Positions 1 to 9,365 of a stretch of 64,000 nucleotides of DNA are shown in pieces; position 1 is the stretch's first letter; each line of letters begins with the position of its first letter. The DNA comes from Flavobacterium tyrosinilyticum (GTDB lineage: Bacteria; Bacteroidota; Bacteroidia; Flavobacteriales; Flavobacteriaceae). Under the pieces are notes generated by a model. That model was not told the origin of the DNA. It saw nothing but the letters and a program-made list of their open reading frames with translations, and made no database searches. The stretch is from positions 440,456 to 504,455 of the forward strand of contig NZ_JAMOKG010000001.1 of NCBI RefSeq assembly GCF_023656565.1, in the 5' to 3' direction. The translations under genes and the position numbers were made by a program.

Positions 1-256
1 CTACTAAACCACCATGCTCTGAAGCAGGGGTATGAAGTGCCAAATTACCCCATTTTAGTAAACCATAAATAGTAAATATATAAATGAAAGCTAAAAAGCC
101 AAACATGATATATCCCTGAACGTTATTGTCATTATCTGATGCAACTTGAGAATCGTCCGAAGAAGCTCCTACCTGAGTAAGATCAAATATCTTCGTCAAT
201 TGCCATAATGCAACTGCTAATAAAACTAAAACTATAATTACCAACAAACTTGTCAT
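1..256 (-). CDS. coxB: Cytochrome c oxidase subunit II, N-terminal part
   Basis: This gene is cut by the window edge; only about 85 N-terminal residues are visible. The reverse complement from the ATG at 254-256 gives a hydrophobic N-terminus (MTSLLVIIVLVLLAVALW), a short polar stretch, and a second membrane segment (YIMFGFLAFIYIFTIYGLL). This is the hairpin anchor typical of subunit II; the CuA domain would lie outside the window. It begins 19 bp after actF, last in line behind the alternative complex III genes. In Bacteroidota this complex is regularly followed by an aa3/caa3 oxidase, which supports the call. The assignment rests on context plus the two-helix N-terminus. Confidence 0.8.
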   Translation of the reverse strand, partial: MTSLLVIIVLVLLAVALWQLTKIFDLTQVGASSDDSQVASDNDNNVQGYIMFGFLAFIYIFTIYGLLKWGNLALHTPASEHGGLV

Positions 257-275
257 CTGTTTACTTCTTTAAATA

Positions 276-1670
276 TTAATAATGAAAATGTTTACTTTCT
301 TCGATGAAAGGATTTCTTTTTGCAAGCAAAGGAGATTTAGTTAATGCAGTAAATACAACAAATATAAATAAACCTAAGAAGAAAAGAATCGATGCAATTT
401 CAGGAACTCCAATAAACCATTTGTCTCCTACAGTACCAGGCATAATCATATTAAAGAAATCAACATAATGACCTAATAATATCACAATACCAGCCATAAC
501 AACAACCCAGTTAAGACGTTTGAAGTCAGTATTGATTAATATTAATAATGGGAAAACAAAGTTCATAACAACCGCTCCAAAGAAAGGAAGGTTATATAAC
601 TGAATTCTTGTTACAAAATAAGTTACCTCTTCTGGAATGTTAGCGTACCAAATCAACATAAATTGAGAGAACCATAAATAAGTCCAGAATACACTAATAC
701 CAAACATGAACTTAGCTAAATCATGGATATGACTTGTATTTACATACTCTAAATATCCTTTAGATTTTAAATAGATAGTTACTAATGCAATAGCTGTAAT
801 ACCACTTACAAAGAAAGAAGCAAATACATACCATCCAAATAAAGTACTAAACCAGTGTGGATCAAAAGACATAATCCAATCCCAAGACATAATAGACTCA
901 GAAACGATAAAGAATACTAAGAATCCTGCAGATGCTTTGAAATTCTTTTTGTAGTAAAGATCATCATTTGCTTCATCTTGTGCTAAACAGTTTTTTCTAG
1001 AAAAATGACGGTAGATATTCCATCCTAATAAAAAGATAAAAGCTCTTGCAATCCAGAAAGGAAAATTTAAATATCCAGATTTTCCTGCGATGATAGCATC
1101 ATAATTTGGACTTTTCGGATCTGTAACTCCTTCTCCTAACCATACAAAAATGTGATTAAAATGTAATCCACATAATACTAAAAGTATAAAGAAGATTATA
1201 GAACCAGCTGGCAAATAAGCTGTTATACCTTGCATAACTCTAAACAAAACTGGAGACCAACCTGCTTGAGCAACTTGTTGAATTGCATAGAAAGCTAAAA
1301 CTCCCATTGAAAGAAGTAAAAAGAAAATACAAGCTACATATACAGCAGACCAAGGCTTATTTTGCAATTGGTGCAATACGTGCTCTAAATGTTTTTCGTG
1401 CTCATTTGCACCAGAAACTTCTGCATGCTCAGCTCCTTTATGAGAGTCATGTGCAACTTCAGCAGCCTCATGATGACCTGCTTCTTTGTGAGATGCCTCC
1501 GCTTTTTCTTCATGCGCAGCGCCATGAGAACCATGTTCATCTGCAGCAAGTATTTTTTCAACTTCTTGAATATCTTTTGGTGCACTTAAAAAACCATACC
1601 CAATTCCTAATAGACCAACGGCCATTAAGATGATAGAAAAAGTTTTTAATTTACTTGAAAATGTATACAT
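276..1670 (-). CDS. actF: Alternative complex III subunit ActF (quinol:cytochrome c oxidoreductase, NrfD-like)
   Basis: Integral membrane subunit of alternative complex III, which oxidises quinol in the inner membrane. About ten hydrophobic segments are visible, as in the NrfD/PsrC-like ActC/ActF subunits. I start at the ATG at 1670 (MYTFSSKLKTF), not the upstream in-frame TTG at 1697 that abuts the actE stop; this gives 464 residues. Odd feature: between the first and second membrane segments lies a soluble loop (about residues 46-100) with 13 histidines plus many Ala and Glu. The gene sits between actE and coxB in one minus-strand operon, and its function follows from that context and the fold. 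Confidence 0.9.
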   Translation of the reverse strand: MYTFSSKLKTFSIILMAVGLLGIGYGFLSAPKDIQEVEKILAADEHGSHGAAHEEKAEASHKEAGHHEAAEVAHDSHKGAEHAEVSGANEHEKHLEHVLHQLQNKPWSAVYVACIFFLLLSMGVLAFYAIQQVAQAGWSPVLFRVMQGITAYLPAGSIIFFILLVLCGLHFNHIFVWLGEGVTDPKSPNYDAIIAGKSGYLNFPFWIARAFIFLLGWNIYRHFSRKNCLAQDEANDDLYYKKNFKASAGFLVFFIVSESIMSWDWIMSFDPHWFSTLFGWYVFASFFVSGITAIALVTIYLKSKGYLEYVNTSHIHDLAKFMFGISVFWTYLWFSQFMLIWYANIPEEVTYFVTRIQLYNLPFFGAVVMNFVFPLLILINTDFKRLNWVVVMAGIVILLGHYVDFFNMIMPGTVGDKWFIGVPEIASILFFLGLFIFVVFTALTKSPLLAKRNPFIEESKHFHY

Positions 1671-1697
1671 ATCTATTACGATCAGTTTGTTCAACAA

Positions 1698-2243
1698 TTA
1701 TAATTGGCTTTTTAGTTTCAGAACATAGTCAGCAACTAACCAACGTTCGTGAGCACTTAATTGATTTGCATGTGAACCCATTGCATTTAAACCATAAGTC
1801 TCAACATGAAAGATACTTCCTTCAGTGATCTCTCTGTCTTTATAGCTAGGTACTCCAAGAAATTTCTCTCTTTCAACCAATTTACCTTTACCGTTACCAG
1901 TTGCACCATGGCAGCTGATACAATAAATATCAAAAAGCTCTTTACCTTTTCCAGAGTTTTTCTCTTCTTCTGTCAAAGGTGATTTTAAATTAGCTTTTGC
2001 TAATTCATAACCAGCAGTTGAGTTTTCATATTCATAAGGTTCAAAACCTCTATTGATAGTTCCTTCAACAGGAAGCTGTCCTTCTTTTCCTCCCTTAAAT
2101 ATTTTTGCTTCTGAATATGGCTCGTAAGCAACAGATTCATACATATTAGGGAAATACTGATAGTTCGGTGCCGAATTATTGTGGCAAGATGAAACTAAAA
2201 TAGTTATACCAACTAAAAGTGTTATTTTATATATCCTTTTCAT
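1698..2243 (-). CDS. actE: Alternative complex III cytochrome c subunit ActE (lipoprotein)
   Basis: Monoheme cytochrome c of alternative complex III, probably passing electrons toward the terminal oxidase. The N-terminus is a lipoprotein signal ending in VSSC (Cys 20), so the protein should be lipid-anchored on the outer face of the inner membrane. The heme motif is CISCH near residue 107, followed by a Gly/Lys-rich stretch as in class I cytochromes; the Met in LNAMGSHANQL is a candidate sixth ligand. At 181 residues it has the usual size. It starts 8 bp after actD and its stop lies 27 bp before the chosen actF start, so it is co-transcribed. Confidence 0.92.
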   Translation of the reverse strand: MKRIYKITLLVGITILVSSCHNNSAPNYQYFPNMYESVAYEPYSEAKIFKGGKEGQLPVEGTINRGFEPYEYENSTAGYELAKANLKSPLTEEEKNSGKGKELFDIYCISCHGATGNGKGKLVEREKFLGVPSYKDREITEGSIFHVETYGLNAMGSHANQLSAHERWLVADYVLKLKSQL

Positions 2244-2251
2244 AGCTACAA

Positions 2252-2776
2252 TTAATTCTTTTCTATTACTTTAACTTCAACAGCTCCAGTTCCTTCAAAG
2301 AAAGAAACTAATTCAGCTTCGTTATCATTTACAGCAACCTCCATTAAAAAGTGGTCATCAGTTGTTCTTACATCTGGGTTTTCAGCTTCTTTAAAAGGCC
2401 ATAATCTACTTCTCATGTAAAAAGTAATAACCATTAAGTGAGCTGCAAAGAATACAGTCATCTCAAACATAATTGGCACAAAAGATGGCATATTTTGGAT
2501 AAAACTAAAACTTGGTTTACCTCCAATATCCTGTGGCCAGTCATGAATCATGATGTAACCCATCATAGTTGTTGCAACAGAAATACCAACACATCCATAT
2601 AAAAAAGCACATATTGCTAATCTTGTTGGTGCTAATCCCATGGCTTTATCCAATCCGTGAACCGGGAATGGAGTAAAAACCTCTTCAATATGATGATGAG
2701 CAGCTCTAGTTTTCTTTACTGCATTCATCAAAACGTCATCGTCATTATAAATGGCGTATATAACTTTATTACTCAT
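2252..2776 (-). CDS. actD: Alternative complex III subunit ActD (DUF3341)
   Basis: Small membrane subunit of alternative complex III. The 174-residue protein has a soluble N-terminus (MSNKVIYAIYNDDDVLMNAV) and two central hydrophobic segments near residues 50-75 and 97-118, the architecture of DUF3341/ActD. It carries no cofactor motif, in line with the family, where the subunit is structural. Its start overlaps the end of actC by 8 bp, and actE follows after 8 bp, so translation is probably coupled. Family recognition is from sequence and position; no catalytic role is implied. Confidence 0.9.
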   Translation of the reverse strand: MSNKVIYAIYNDDDVLMNAVKKTRAAHHHIEEVFTPFPVHGLDKAMGLAPTRLAICAFLYGCVGISVATTMMGYIMIHDWPQDIGGKPSFSFIQNMPSFVPIMFEMTVFFAAHLMVITFYMRSRLWPFKEAENPDVRTTDDHFLMEVAVNDNEAELVSFFEGTGAVEVKVIEKN

Positions 2777-4172
2777 GATGTGAATCTTTACTGTTTGCTC
2801 TTTCTCTAATATAATTATCTCCTGTTCCTTTCAAAATTGTTTTAACCTCTGCCTGAGCAATTACAGGGAATGTTCTAGAGTATAACAAAAACAATACAAA
2901 GAAGAAACCAATTGTTCCAATGAAAATTCCAATATCAACAAATGTTGGTGAGAACATTGTCCAAGAAGATGGAAGGTAATCTCTATGTAAAGAAGTAACA
3001 ATAATTACGAATCTTTCAAACCACATACCGATGTTTACTACAATCGAAATGATGAATGAGAACATGATACTAGTTCTTAATTTTTTGAACCACATAAACT
3101 GAGGAGAGAACACGTTACATGTCATCATTGACCAATATGCCCACCAGTAAGGTCCAGTAGCTCTGTTTAAGAATGCATATTGCTCATATTCTACACCTGA
3201 ATACCAAGCTACGAATAACTCAGTGATGTAAGCTACACCTACAATAGATCCAGTAATCATGATAATGATGTTCATTAACTCGATATGTTGTAATGTGATG
3301 TAAGCTTCAAGATTAGATACTTTTCTCATAACGATCAACAATGTATTTACCATCGCGAATCCAGAGAAAACCGCTCCAGCAACGAAATATGGAGGGAAAA
3401 TTGTTGTATGCCATCCAGGGATTACAGAAGTAGCAAAGTCCATAGATACAATCGTGTGTACAGAAAGTACAAGTGGAGTAGCTAAACCAGCTAATACTAA
3501 AGATACTTCTTCAAAACGCTGCCAGTCTTTAGCTCTACCGCTCCATCCAAAACTTAAGATAGAATAAACTCTTTTGTTAAAAGGAGTAATAGCTCTATCA
3601 CGAAGCATTGCAAAGTCAGGTAACAAACCAGTCCACCAGAAAACTAATGATACTGAAAGATACGTTGAAATCGCGAATACGTCCCAAAGTAAAGGTGAGT
3701 TAAAGTTTACCCATAAAGATCCAAATTGGTTTGGAATAGGTAATACCCAGTATGCTAACCATGGACGTCCCATGTGAATAATTGGAAATAAACCTGCTTG
3801 AACTACAGAGAAAATAGTCATAGCTTCAGCAGAACGGTTGATGGCCATTCTCCAACGTTGACGGAAAAGTAATAATACCGCAGAAATTAATGTTCCAGCG
3901 TGACCAATACCAACCCACCAAACGAAGTTAGTAATATCCCAAGCCCAGCCAACTGTTTTATTTAATCCCCATGTTCCGATACCGGTAGATACGGTGTAAA
4001 TTATACAACCTAACCCCCAAAGGAAGGCTATTAATGCGATTGAAAATACAATCCACCATTGCTTGTTTGCAGGCCCCTCAACAGGTGCAGCTACATCTAC
4101 AGTTACATCGTGATAAGATTTATCACCAATAACTAAAGGTTTTCTAATGGGTGCTTCGTAGTGAGACGACAT
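2769..4172 (-). CDS. actC: Alternative complex III subunit ActC (NrfD/PsrC family)
   Basis: Quinol-interacting membrane subunit of alternative complex III, of the NrfD/polysulfide-reductase PsrC family. The 467-residue protein shows about ten hydrophobic helices and conserved stretches such as GIGHAGTLISAVLLLFRQ and WHTTIFPPYFVAGA that typify bacterial ActC. A cytosolic N-terminus of about 35 residues precedes the first helix. It lies between actB (34 bp upstream) and actD (8 bp overlap). ActC and ActF are paralogous folds, and operon order separates them here. Confidence 0.95.
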   Translation of the reverse strand: MSSHYEAPIRKPLVIGDKSYHDVTVDVAAPVEGPANKQWWIVFSIALIAFLWGLGCIIYTVSTGIGTWGLNKTVGWAWDITNFVWWVGIGHAGTLISAVLLLFRQRWRMAINRSAEAMTIFSVVQAGLFPIIHMGRPWLAYWVLPIPNQFGSLWVNFNSPLLWDVFAISTYLSVSLVFWWTGLLPDFAMLRDRAITPFNKRVYSILSFGWSGRAKDWQRFEEVSLVLAGLATPLVLSVHTIVSMDFATSVIPGWHTTIFPPYFVAGAVFSGFAMVNTLLIVMRKVSNLEAYITLQHIELMNIIIMITGSIVGVAYITELFVAWYSGVEYEQYAFLNRATGPYWWAYWSMMTCNVFSPQFMWFKKLRTSIMFSFIISIVVNIGMWFERFVIIVTSLHRDYLPSSWTMFSPTFVDIGIFIGTIGFFFVLFLLYSRTFPVIAQAEVKTILKGTGDNYIRERANSKDSHHE

Positions 4173-4206
4173 AATCCTTTATATTGTTTCTTAATTAATA
4201 ATTTTA

Positions 4207-7200
4207 CTAAGTATTTCTAACTTTAACATGGTAAACCACATTAGGTTTTGTACCTACATGCTCTAATAAGTGGTATGATCTTTCGTCAGCAGCTAATTTA
4301 GCAACTTTACTTTCTTTATCATTTACATCACCAAATATCATCGCTCCTGAAGAACAAGCACTAGAACAAGCTGTTTGGAATTCACCATCTCTAACTGGAC
4401 GGCCTTCGTTTTTAGCTTTTAATTTAGTAGCTTGTGTCATTTGGATACACATAGAACATTTCTCCATAACACCACGAGAACGTACGTTAACGTCAGGATT
4501 TAATACCATACGGCCTAAATCATCGTTCATATGATAATCGAACTCGCTGTTTTTGTTGTATAAGAACCAGTTAAAACGACGTACTTTATATGGACAGTTG
4601 TTAGCACAGTAACGAGTACCAACACATCTGTTGTAAGCCATATGGTTTTGACCTTCACGACCGTGAGAAGTTGCAGCAACTGGACAAACTGTTTCACAAG
4701 GTGCGTGGTTACAGTGTTGACACATTACAGGCTGGAATGCAACTTGAGGATTATCTCCTGCTTTTTCCATTTCATTAAATGTAGATAATGAACTAGACAA
4801 ACCAGCAATTCCTTCTTTTCTTTCATTATCACCTTCAAAAGTGCTTTCAGAAGAATAATATCTATCGATACGTAACCAGTGCATATCACGGCTTCTTCTT
4901 ACCTCTGCTTTACCTACAACTGGAACGTTGTTTTCTGCGTGACAAGCGATAACACAAGCTCCACATCCAGTACAAGCATTTAAGTCAATTGAAAGGTTGA
5001 AGTGGTGCCCAGTTGTACGATCGAATGATTCCCAAAGATCTACAGTAGTAGCCTCAACTTCTTGGTGATCTAAAGATACCATTGGTTTTTCATTCCAATG
5101 TTCAGCATCTTTAGTATTAAATATTTCTAAAGTAGTTTCTTTAATAATATCTCCTCTACCCATTAAAGTTTTCTGACCTTGAACACAAGCAAACTCATGT
5201 ACACCACCAGCTTTAGCAATAGATACTGATTGAACATTATTGAAACCTTTATATAAAGCGTAAGCATTTAAACCTACTTGCATTTCTTCTTTTAGAGCAG
5301 CTTTACGTCCGTATCCAAGAGCTAGACCTAAAGTACCAACTGCTTGACCTGGCTGAACGATAACTGGAACATTTTCCAATTTAACGCCATCAACAGTAAT
5401 AGTAGCATAACTACCATTTAAACCTCCGTTTGCAACAATTTCATTTGATAAACCAAGTTTTTTAGCATCTGCATTAGAAACTGTAACATAGTTATCCCAA
5501 GAAACTCTTGTAATTGGATCTGGAAACTCTTGTAACCATGGGTTATTAGCGTGTTGTCCATCTCCTAATCCTGTTTTAGTGTATAATACTAATTCAAAAT
5601 CACCAGCAGATTTAGATCTTGCAACAGCATTTGCAGCAGTAGCAGCATCAATAGCACCTCCAGACAAAGCTGAAGTTCCAAGAACAGCTACACCATCATG
5701 CAATACTTTATTCCAAGAAGCTCCTGCAGTGTAAGCTCCAGAATTTGTTTTTAAGTAGTCATAAAAAGTACCAGTAGTACCATTTACTGACAATAAAACA
5801 TCTTGAAATTGTTTTGTATTAAAGATTGGGCGAATTGTAGGCTGAGTTAAGCTATATGTTCCGCTTGTAAGTTCAAGATCTCCCCAAGATTCTAAGTAGT
5901 GAGGAGCTGGCGCAGCAATTGAAACAATTGATGCAGTTTCGTCTTCTTTTAATGAAAAAGCAACAGACGTTTTAACTTTTTTCAATCCAGATACAAAAGA
6001 AGCTGAATCAGCTAAAGTGTAAACAGGATTAACTCCACTCATAATTAAAGTATGAACACTTCCAGCATTCAAATCTTTAATCAACTGTGCAACTGCAACA
6101 TTAGAACCTTTTCTAATTTGTCTAGCTCCAGCAGTATTAAAAGCTTCACTAGCCAATACTTGATTGATAGCTAAAACTAATAATTGAGCATTTTTATCTT
6201 CAATTCCAGATACTAAAACTCCTTTTGAACCAGCAGCTTTAAGCTGTTGTGCAGCTTTTACTACTTCAGTTTTAAAGTTTCCTTCTAAAGCCACAGGAAT
6301 AGAAGCACCTACAACAATATTATAAATTTGAACTAAAGCTTGCTTTTGAGCAGCTACAGTCATTGGAACACGCTTATCAGCAGCAGCTCCAGATAATGTC
6401 ATGTTTGATTCAAACTGAAAATGACGAGACATTTTTCCGTTTTGAGGAATACGTCCTTGTGCATATCCTGTATCATATCCTCCACCTTGCCAGTCTCCTA
6501 AGAAATCAGCACCAACAGAAACGATTAAAGAAGCTTTTGAAAAATCATAATCAACTAAAGCTCTTTGACCATAAGCAGATTCAAAAGCATCTAAAGCCTC
6601 AGATGAAGAAACCGCATCATACACAACGTGCTTAGCGTTTGGATTTTTTGCAATAAACTCAGCAATTAATTTTTCTGTAGATGGACTAGCTAAAGTATTC
6701 GTTAACAATACCACTTGACCACCTTTTGCTTTTGCATCTGCCAAACTTGATTTAATTTTTAAATCAACAGCTGACCAAGAAGAATTTTTACCATCTACTT
6801 TTGGCTCTTTCAAACGAGCACTATCATACAATCCTAAGATAGATGCATGAATTCTAGCATTCGCAGAAAATTTAGCTCCTGCAATTGTATTGTTTTCAAT
6901 TTTAATTGGACGACCCTCACGAGTTTTCACCAAAAGATTAGCAAAATCAAATCCGTCAAAAACTGTAGTTGCATAATAATCTGCAACACCAGGAATGATT
7001 TGTTCTGGTTGTAATACATAAGGGATAGACTTGTGAACAGGACCTTCGCAAGCAGCTAATGTTACAGCCGCTGTACTAAACCCTACGTACTTTAAAAAGT
7101 CACGACGTGAAGTTCCAGATGTAGATAAAGCCTCAGCGTTACCCAAAAACTCATCAGTAGGAATCTCTTCAACAAATTCGTTATTTCTAAGCGCCTCAAC

Positions 7201-7257
7201 AATAGAGCTATTTTCTAGCTCTTCAACACTTTTCCAGTATTTTTTGTTTGATGACAT
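4207..7257 (-). CDS. actB: Alternative complex III Fe-S/molybdopterin-like subunit ActB
   Basis: Large periplasmic subunit that carries electrons through iron-sulfur clusters in alternative complex III. At 1016 residues it is a fusion. An N-terminal molybdopterin-oxidoreductase-like part follows a Tat-type signal (SRRDFLKYVGFSTAAVTLAAC). A C-terminal ferredoxin-like part has four cysteine groups, visible as CTGCGACVIAC, CQHCNHAPCETVCP, CVGTRYCANNCP and CSMCIQM...CSSAC. In characterised homologues the MopB-like half has no Mo cofactor and the clusters are three [4Fe-4S] and one [3Fe-4S]. The sequence fits that, but the cluster assignment is from family knowledge. It lies 32 bp after actA. Confidence 0.95.
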   Translation of the reverse strand: MSSNKKYWKSVEELENSSIVEALRNNEFVEEIPTDEFLGNAEALSTSGTSRRDFLKYVGFSTAAVTLAACEGPVHKSIPYVLQPEQIIPGVADYYATTVFDGFDFANLLVKTREGRPIKIENNTIAGAKFSANARIHASILGLYDSARLKEPKVDGKNSSWSAVDLKIKSSLADAKAKGGQVVLLTNTLASPSTEKLIAEFIAKNPNAKHVVYDAVSSSEALDAFESAYGQRALVDYDFSKASLIVSVGADFLGDWQGGGYDTGYAQGRIPQNGKMSRHFQFESNMTLSGAAADKRVPMTVAAQKQALVQIYNIVVGASIPVALEGNFKTEVVKAAQQLKAAGSKGVLVSGIEDKNAQLLVLAINQVLASEAFNTAGARQIRKGSNVAVAQLIKDLNAGSVHTLIMSGVNPVYTLADSASFVSGLKKVKTSVAFSLKEDETASIVSIAAPAPHYLESWGDLELTSGTYSLTQPTIRPIFNTKQFQDVLLSVNGTTGTFYDYLKTNSGAYTAGASWNKVLHDGVAVLGTSALSGGAIDAATAANAVARSKSAGDFELVLYTKTGLGDGQHANNPWLQEFPDPITRVSWDNYVTVSNADAKKLGLSNEIVANGGLNGSYATITVDGVKLENVPVIVQPGQAVGTLGLALGYGRKAALKEEMQVGLNAYALYKGFNNVQSVSIAKAGGVHEFACVQGQKTLMGRGDIIKETTLEIFNTKDAEHWNEKPMVSLDHQEVEATTVDLWESFDRTTGHHFNLSIDLNACTGCGACVIACHAENNVPVVGKAEVRRSRDMHWLRIDRYYSSESTFEGDNERKEGIAGLSSSLSTFNEMEKAGDNPQVAFQPVMCQHCNHAPCETVCPVAATSHGREGQNHMAYNRCVGTRYCANNCPYKVRRFNWFLYNKNSEFDYHMNDDLGRMVLNPDVNVRSRGVMEKCSMCIQMTQATKLKAKNEGRPVRDGEFQTACSSACSSGAMIFGDVNDKESKVAKLAADERSYHLLEHVGTKPNVVYHVKVRNT

Positions 7258-7289
7258 TGTATATATATATTAAAATCTTAATAAATCGA

Positions 7290-8624
7290 TTAATAGTGGC
7301 ATTTACCACACTCTAAACCTCCCATTTGCGCTGCAGTTAATTTCTCTACACCGTATTTTTTAGAAAGTTCAGCATGAATTTTGTCATAGTAAGCATTGCC
7401 TTCCATCTTAACATCAGTTTTTCTATGGCAATCAACACACCATCCCATTGTTAATTTAGAGTACTGCTTCATGATTTCAAATTCTTGTACTGGTCCGTGA
7501 CAAGTTTGACATTCAATACCTGCAACAGAAACGTGTTGAGAGTGGTTGAAGTAAACAAAGTCAGGCAAGTTATGAATACGAACCCATTTTACAGGCTGTG
7601 TTTTTCCAGTATAAGCTTGTTTAGTCTTATCCCATCCAACAGCATCATATAATTTTTGGATTTGAGCATCGTAGAATGCTTTACTGTACTCAGGAGTCGC
7701 AGTTGTTTCAGCAACCTCAGAAATATTTTTATGACAGTTCATACAAACATTTAATGAAGGTATACCAGCAGTTTTACTTACACGAGCAGCAGAGTGGCAA
7801 TATTTACAATTGATTTCGTTATCACCAGCGTGAATCTTGTGAGAGTAGTGAATTGGCTGAATTGGCTCATAATTCTGATCTACACCTACTTGCATTAAGT
7901 ATCCATAAACAAAATAACCACTTGCCAAAAGCAAAAAGATAGAAGTTACTAAAACCAAGAATTGGTTTTTAACGAAAGCTTTCCAAATTGGAGTTCTAGC
8001 TTCTTTTGGAGCAACTTCAATTCCATTTTTGTTTGCAACTTTAGTTAAAACCTTGTTTACCATAAACAACATCACAACTAAAATAGCCATTACAAGAGCA
8101 AGAGCTCCTAAAATAATGTTATTTGAAATAGCACCATCCTGAACACTTGTCCCAGGAGGAGTTGCTGCACCTCCTGGAGCTGCAGCTGGTTCAGCTTTCG
8201 GCTCAGAAGTATAAGCTATAATATTATCAATATCACCTTCAGATAATTGAGGAAAAGAAGTCATTACTGCTTTATTATTTTCCTCGAAAAGTTTAACAGC
8301 AACAGGATCACCTGACTTAATCATGTCAGAACTGTTATGCACCCACTTATAAAGCCAAGCTTTATCATGTCTATCAGCAACTCCTCGTAAAGCCGGACCT
8401 GTTGATTTAGCATCTAATTTGTGACATGCAGCGCAATTTGCATTAAAAAGTTCTTTCCCTTTTACTGGATCACCGCCTCCTGCAGCTGGAGCAGCCGCAG
8501 CAGCCTCAGGCGCCGCCGGAGCAGCAGCATCTTGAGCAAATGAAGTTAGGGAGAAAATTAACGTTAGCGATAAGCCAAACAGCAATTTTCTTGAGATCGA
8601 ATTATGGTTACCCACCTTTTTCAT
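7290..8624 (-). CDS. actA: Alternative complex III multiheme cytochrome ActA with fused monoheme cytochrome c domain
   Basis: First gene of the operon. The start at ATG 8624 (MKKVGNHNS) gives a 444-residue protein with a signal peptide ending near SLTSFAQ. A longer reading frame reaches 8741 but would run through the promoter. An Ala/Pro-rich linker precedes a class I cytochrome c domain (CAACH, residues 64-68). Then come a second Ala/Pro linker, a membrane helix (about residues 170-190) and a second hydrophobic segment. The C-terminal pentaheme domain has motifs CKYCH, CMNCH, CQTCH, CVDCH and CGKCH. Six hemes are therefore predicted, against five in the basic ActA domain. Confidence 0.93.
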   Translation of the reverse strand: MKKVGNHNSISRKLLFGLSLTLIFSLTSFAQDAAAPAAPEAAAAAPAAGGGDPVKGKELFNANCAACHKLDAKSTGPALRGVADRHDKAWLYKWVHNSSDMIKSGDPVAVKLFEENNKAVMTSFPQLSEGDIDNIIAYTSEPKAEPAAAPGGAATPPGTSVQDGAISNNIILGALALVMAILVVMLFMVNKVLTKVANKNGIEVAPKEARTPIWKAFVKNQFLVLVTSIFLLLASGYFVYGYLMQVGVDQNYEPIQPIHYSHKIHAGDNEINCKYCHSAARVSKTAGIPSLNVCMNCHKNISEVAETTATPEYSKAFYDAQIQKLYDAVGWDKTKQAYTGKTQPVKWVRIHNLPDFVYFNHSQHVSVAGIECQTCHGPVQEFEIMKQYSKLTMGWCVDCHRKTDVKMEGNAYYDKIHAELSKKYGVEKLTAAQMGGLECGKCHY

Positions 8625-8712
8625 ATAGTATAAATAATTGTCTACTAATTTTTGGTATGATTTTTTCTGTACTAAATCCAGTAAAAACCTATACCCTCTT
8701 TTAAAACTTGCA

Positions 8713-8741
8713 CAAAAATACGACTTATGAACTATTCTCAA
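8713..8741 (-). promoter_or_regulatory. Promoter of the act operon
   Basis: On the minus strand a TATTTTTG box (8713-8720) matches the Bacteroidota -7 consensus TAnnTTTG. A TTG (8739-8741) lies 18 nt upstream as the -33 element. A transcript would start near 8709, giving a leader of about 85 nt before actA. This position is the main argument against any actA start upstream of 8624. Confidence 0.65.
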
Positions 8742-8818
8742 AACCTTAAAATAGTCTTAATTATCAATTTATATCAATTCTAAATAATATTAAAATTTCA
8801 CACTCAAACTTTAAATAG

Positions 8819-8826
8819 TATTTTTG
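8819..8826 (+). promoter_or_regulatory. Probable -7 box of the SPOR-domain gene
   Basis: TATTTTTG matches TAnnTTTG 19 nt before the start codon at 8845. No TTG is seen at the usual -33 distance. The box is divergent from the act operon promoter about 80 bp away. Confidence 0.45.
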
Positions 8827-8844
8827 CATAAAAACCATCACATT

Positions 8845-9234
8845 ATGAGAATTTTAAGTCCTTCAAAAAACCTTTTCTTAACAATTACAACGATTGCTTT
8901 CGCACACAATATTAATGCTCAAGATCAAAATTTAACACTGAACCAAGACCCTAAATTTGAGCAGCTACTTAACGAAAAGCGCAAAATTAACACGTCAATA
9001 AATACAAACGATACTTATAGAATTCAAATCTTTAGCGGTAAAAGCGACGAGGCAAAAAAAACGTTATCGGATTTTAAAAGAGAAAATTCGAATATCGACG
9101 GAACCATTATTTTCAGCACTCCAAACTACAAAGTAATTGTTGGAAATTTTAAAACCAGAATAGAAGCAGAAAGAAACCTGGCAGAAATCAAAAAAAGATA
9201 CAAAAGCGTTTTCTTACTTAAACCCGGAAAATAA
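8845..9234 (+). CDS. SPOR-domain secreted protein
   Basis: A 129-residue exported protein with a SPOR (sporulation-related repeat) domain, which binds denuded peptidoglycan glycan at division sites in characterised members. I start at MRILSPSKN; the N-terminal 25 or so residues form a signal peptide ending around NINAQ. The SPOR fold covers about residues 50-127, with the paired halves YRIQIFSG and YKVIVGNFKTRIEAE. It stands alone, divergent from actA, and ends at a strong bidirectional terminator. Its precise cell-wall role is inferred from the domain only. Confidence 0.85.
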   Translation: MRILSPSKNLFLTITTIAFAHNINAQDQNLTLNQDPKFEQLLNEKRKINTSINTNDTYRIQIFSGKSDEAKKTLSDFKRENSNIDGTIIFSTPNYKVIVGNFKTRIEAERNLAEIKKRYKSVFLLKPGK

Positions 9235-9254
9235 TCCATTCAAAAAAAACAAAA

Positions 9255-9280
9255 AAAGGCGAGATAAAAATCTCGCCTTT
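9255..9280. terminator. Bidirectional intrinsic terminator
   Basis: Perfect 11-bp stem (AAAGGCGAGAT / ATCTCGCCTTT) with a 4-nt loop, flanked by A- and T-tracts on both sides. It serves the SPOR gene on the plus strand and the convergent DUF4920 gene on the minus strand. Confidence 0.85.
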
Positions 9281-9365
9281 TTTTGTTTCATTAACATATC
9301 TTAAACACTTATCCTCTAAAAAATAAAACCATTTCACTCATTAGAAACCGTCGCGTTTTTATTTT

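Noticed and set aside
1283..1633. Open frames on both strands across the ActF His-rich loop
   Set aside because: They arise from the repetitive His/Ala/Glu codons of actF and show no independent protein features.
276..1697. A 9-residue longer ActF starting at the TTG at 1697
   Set aside because: The ATG at 1670 gives the conserved MYTFSSKLK start, and the TTG directly abuts the actE stop.
7290..8741. A 39-residue longer ActA starting upstream at 8741
   Set aside because: The extension overlaps the TTG/TATTTTTG promoter at 8713-8741 and places residues before a normal signal peptide.
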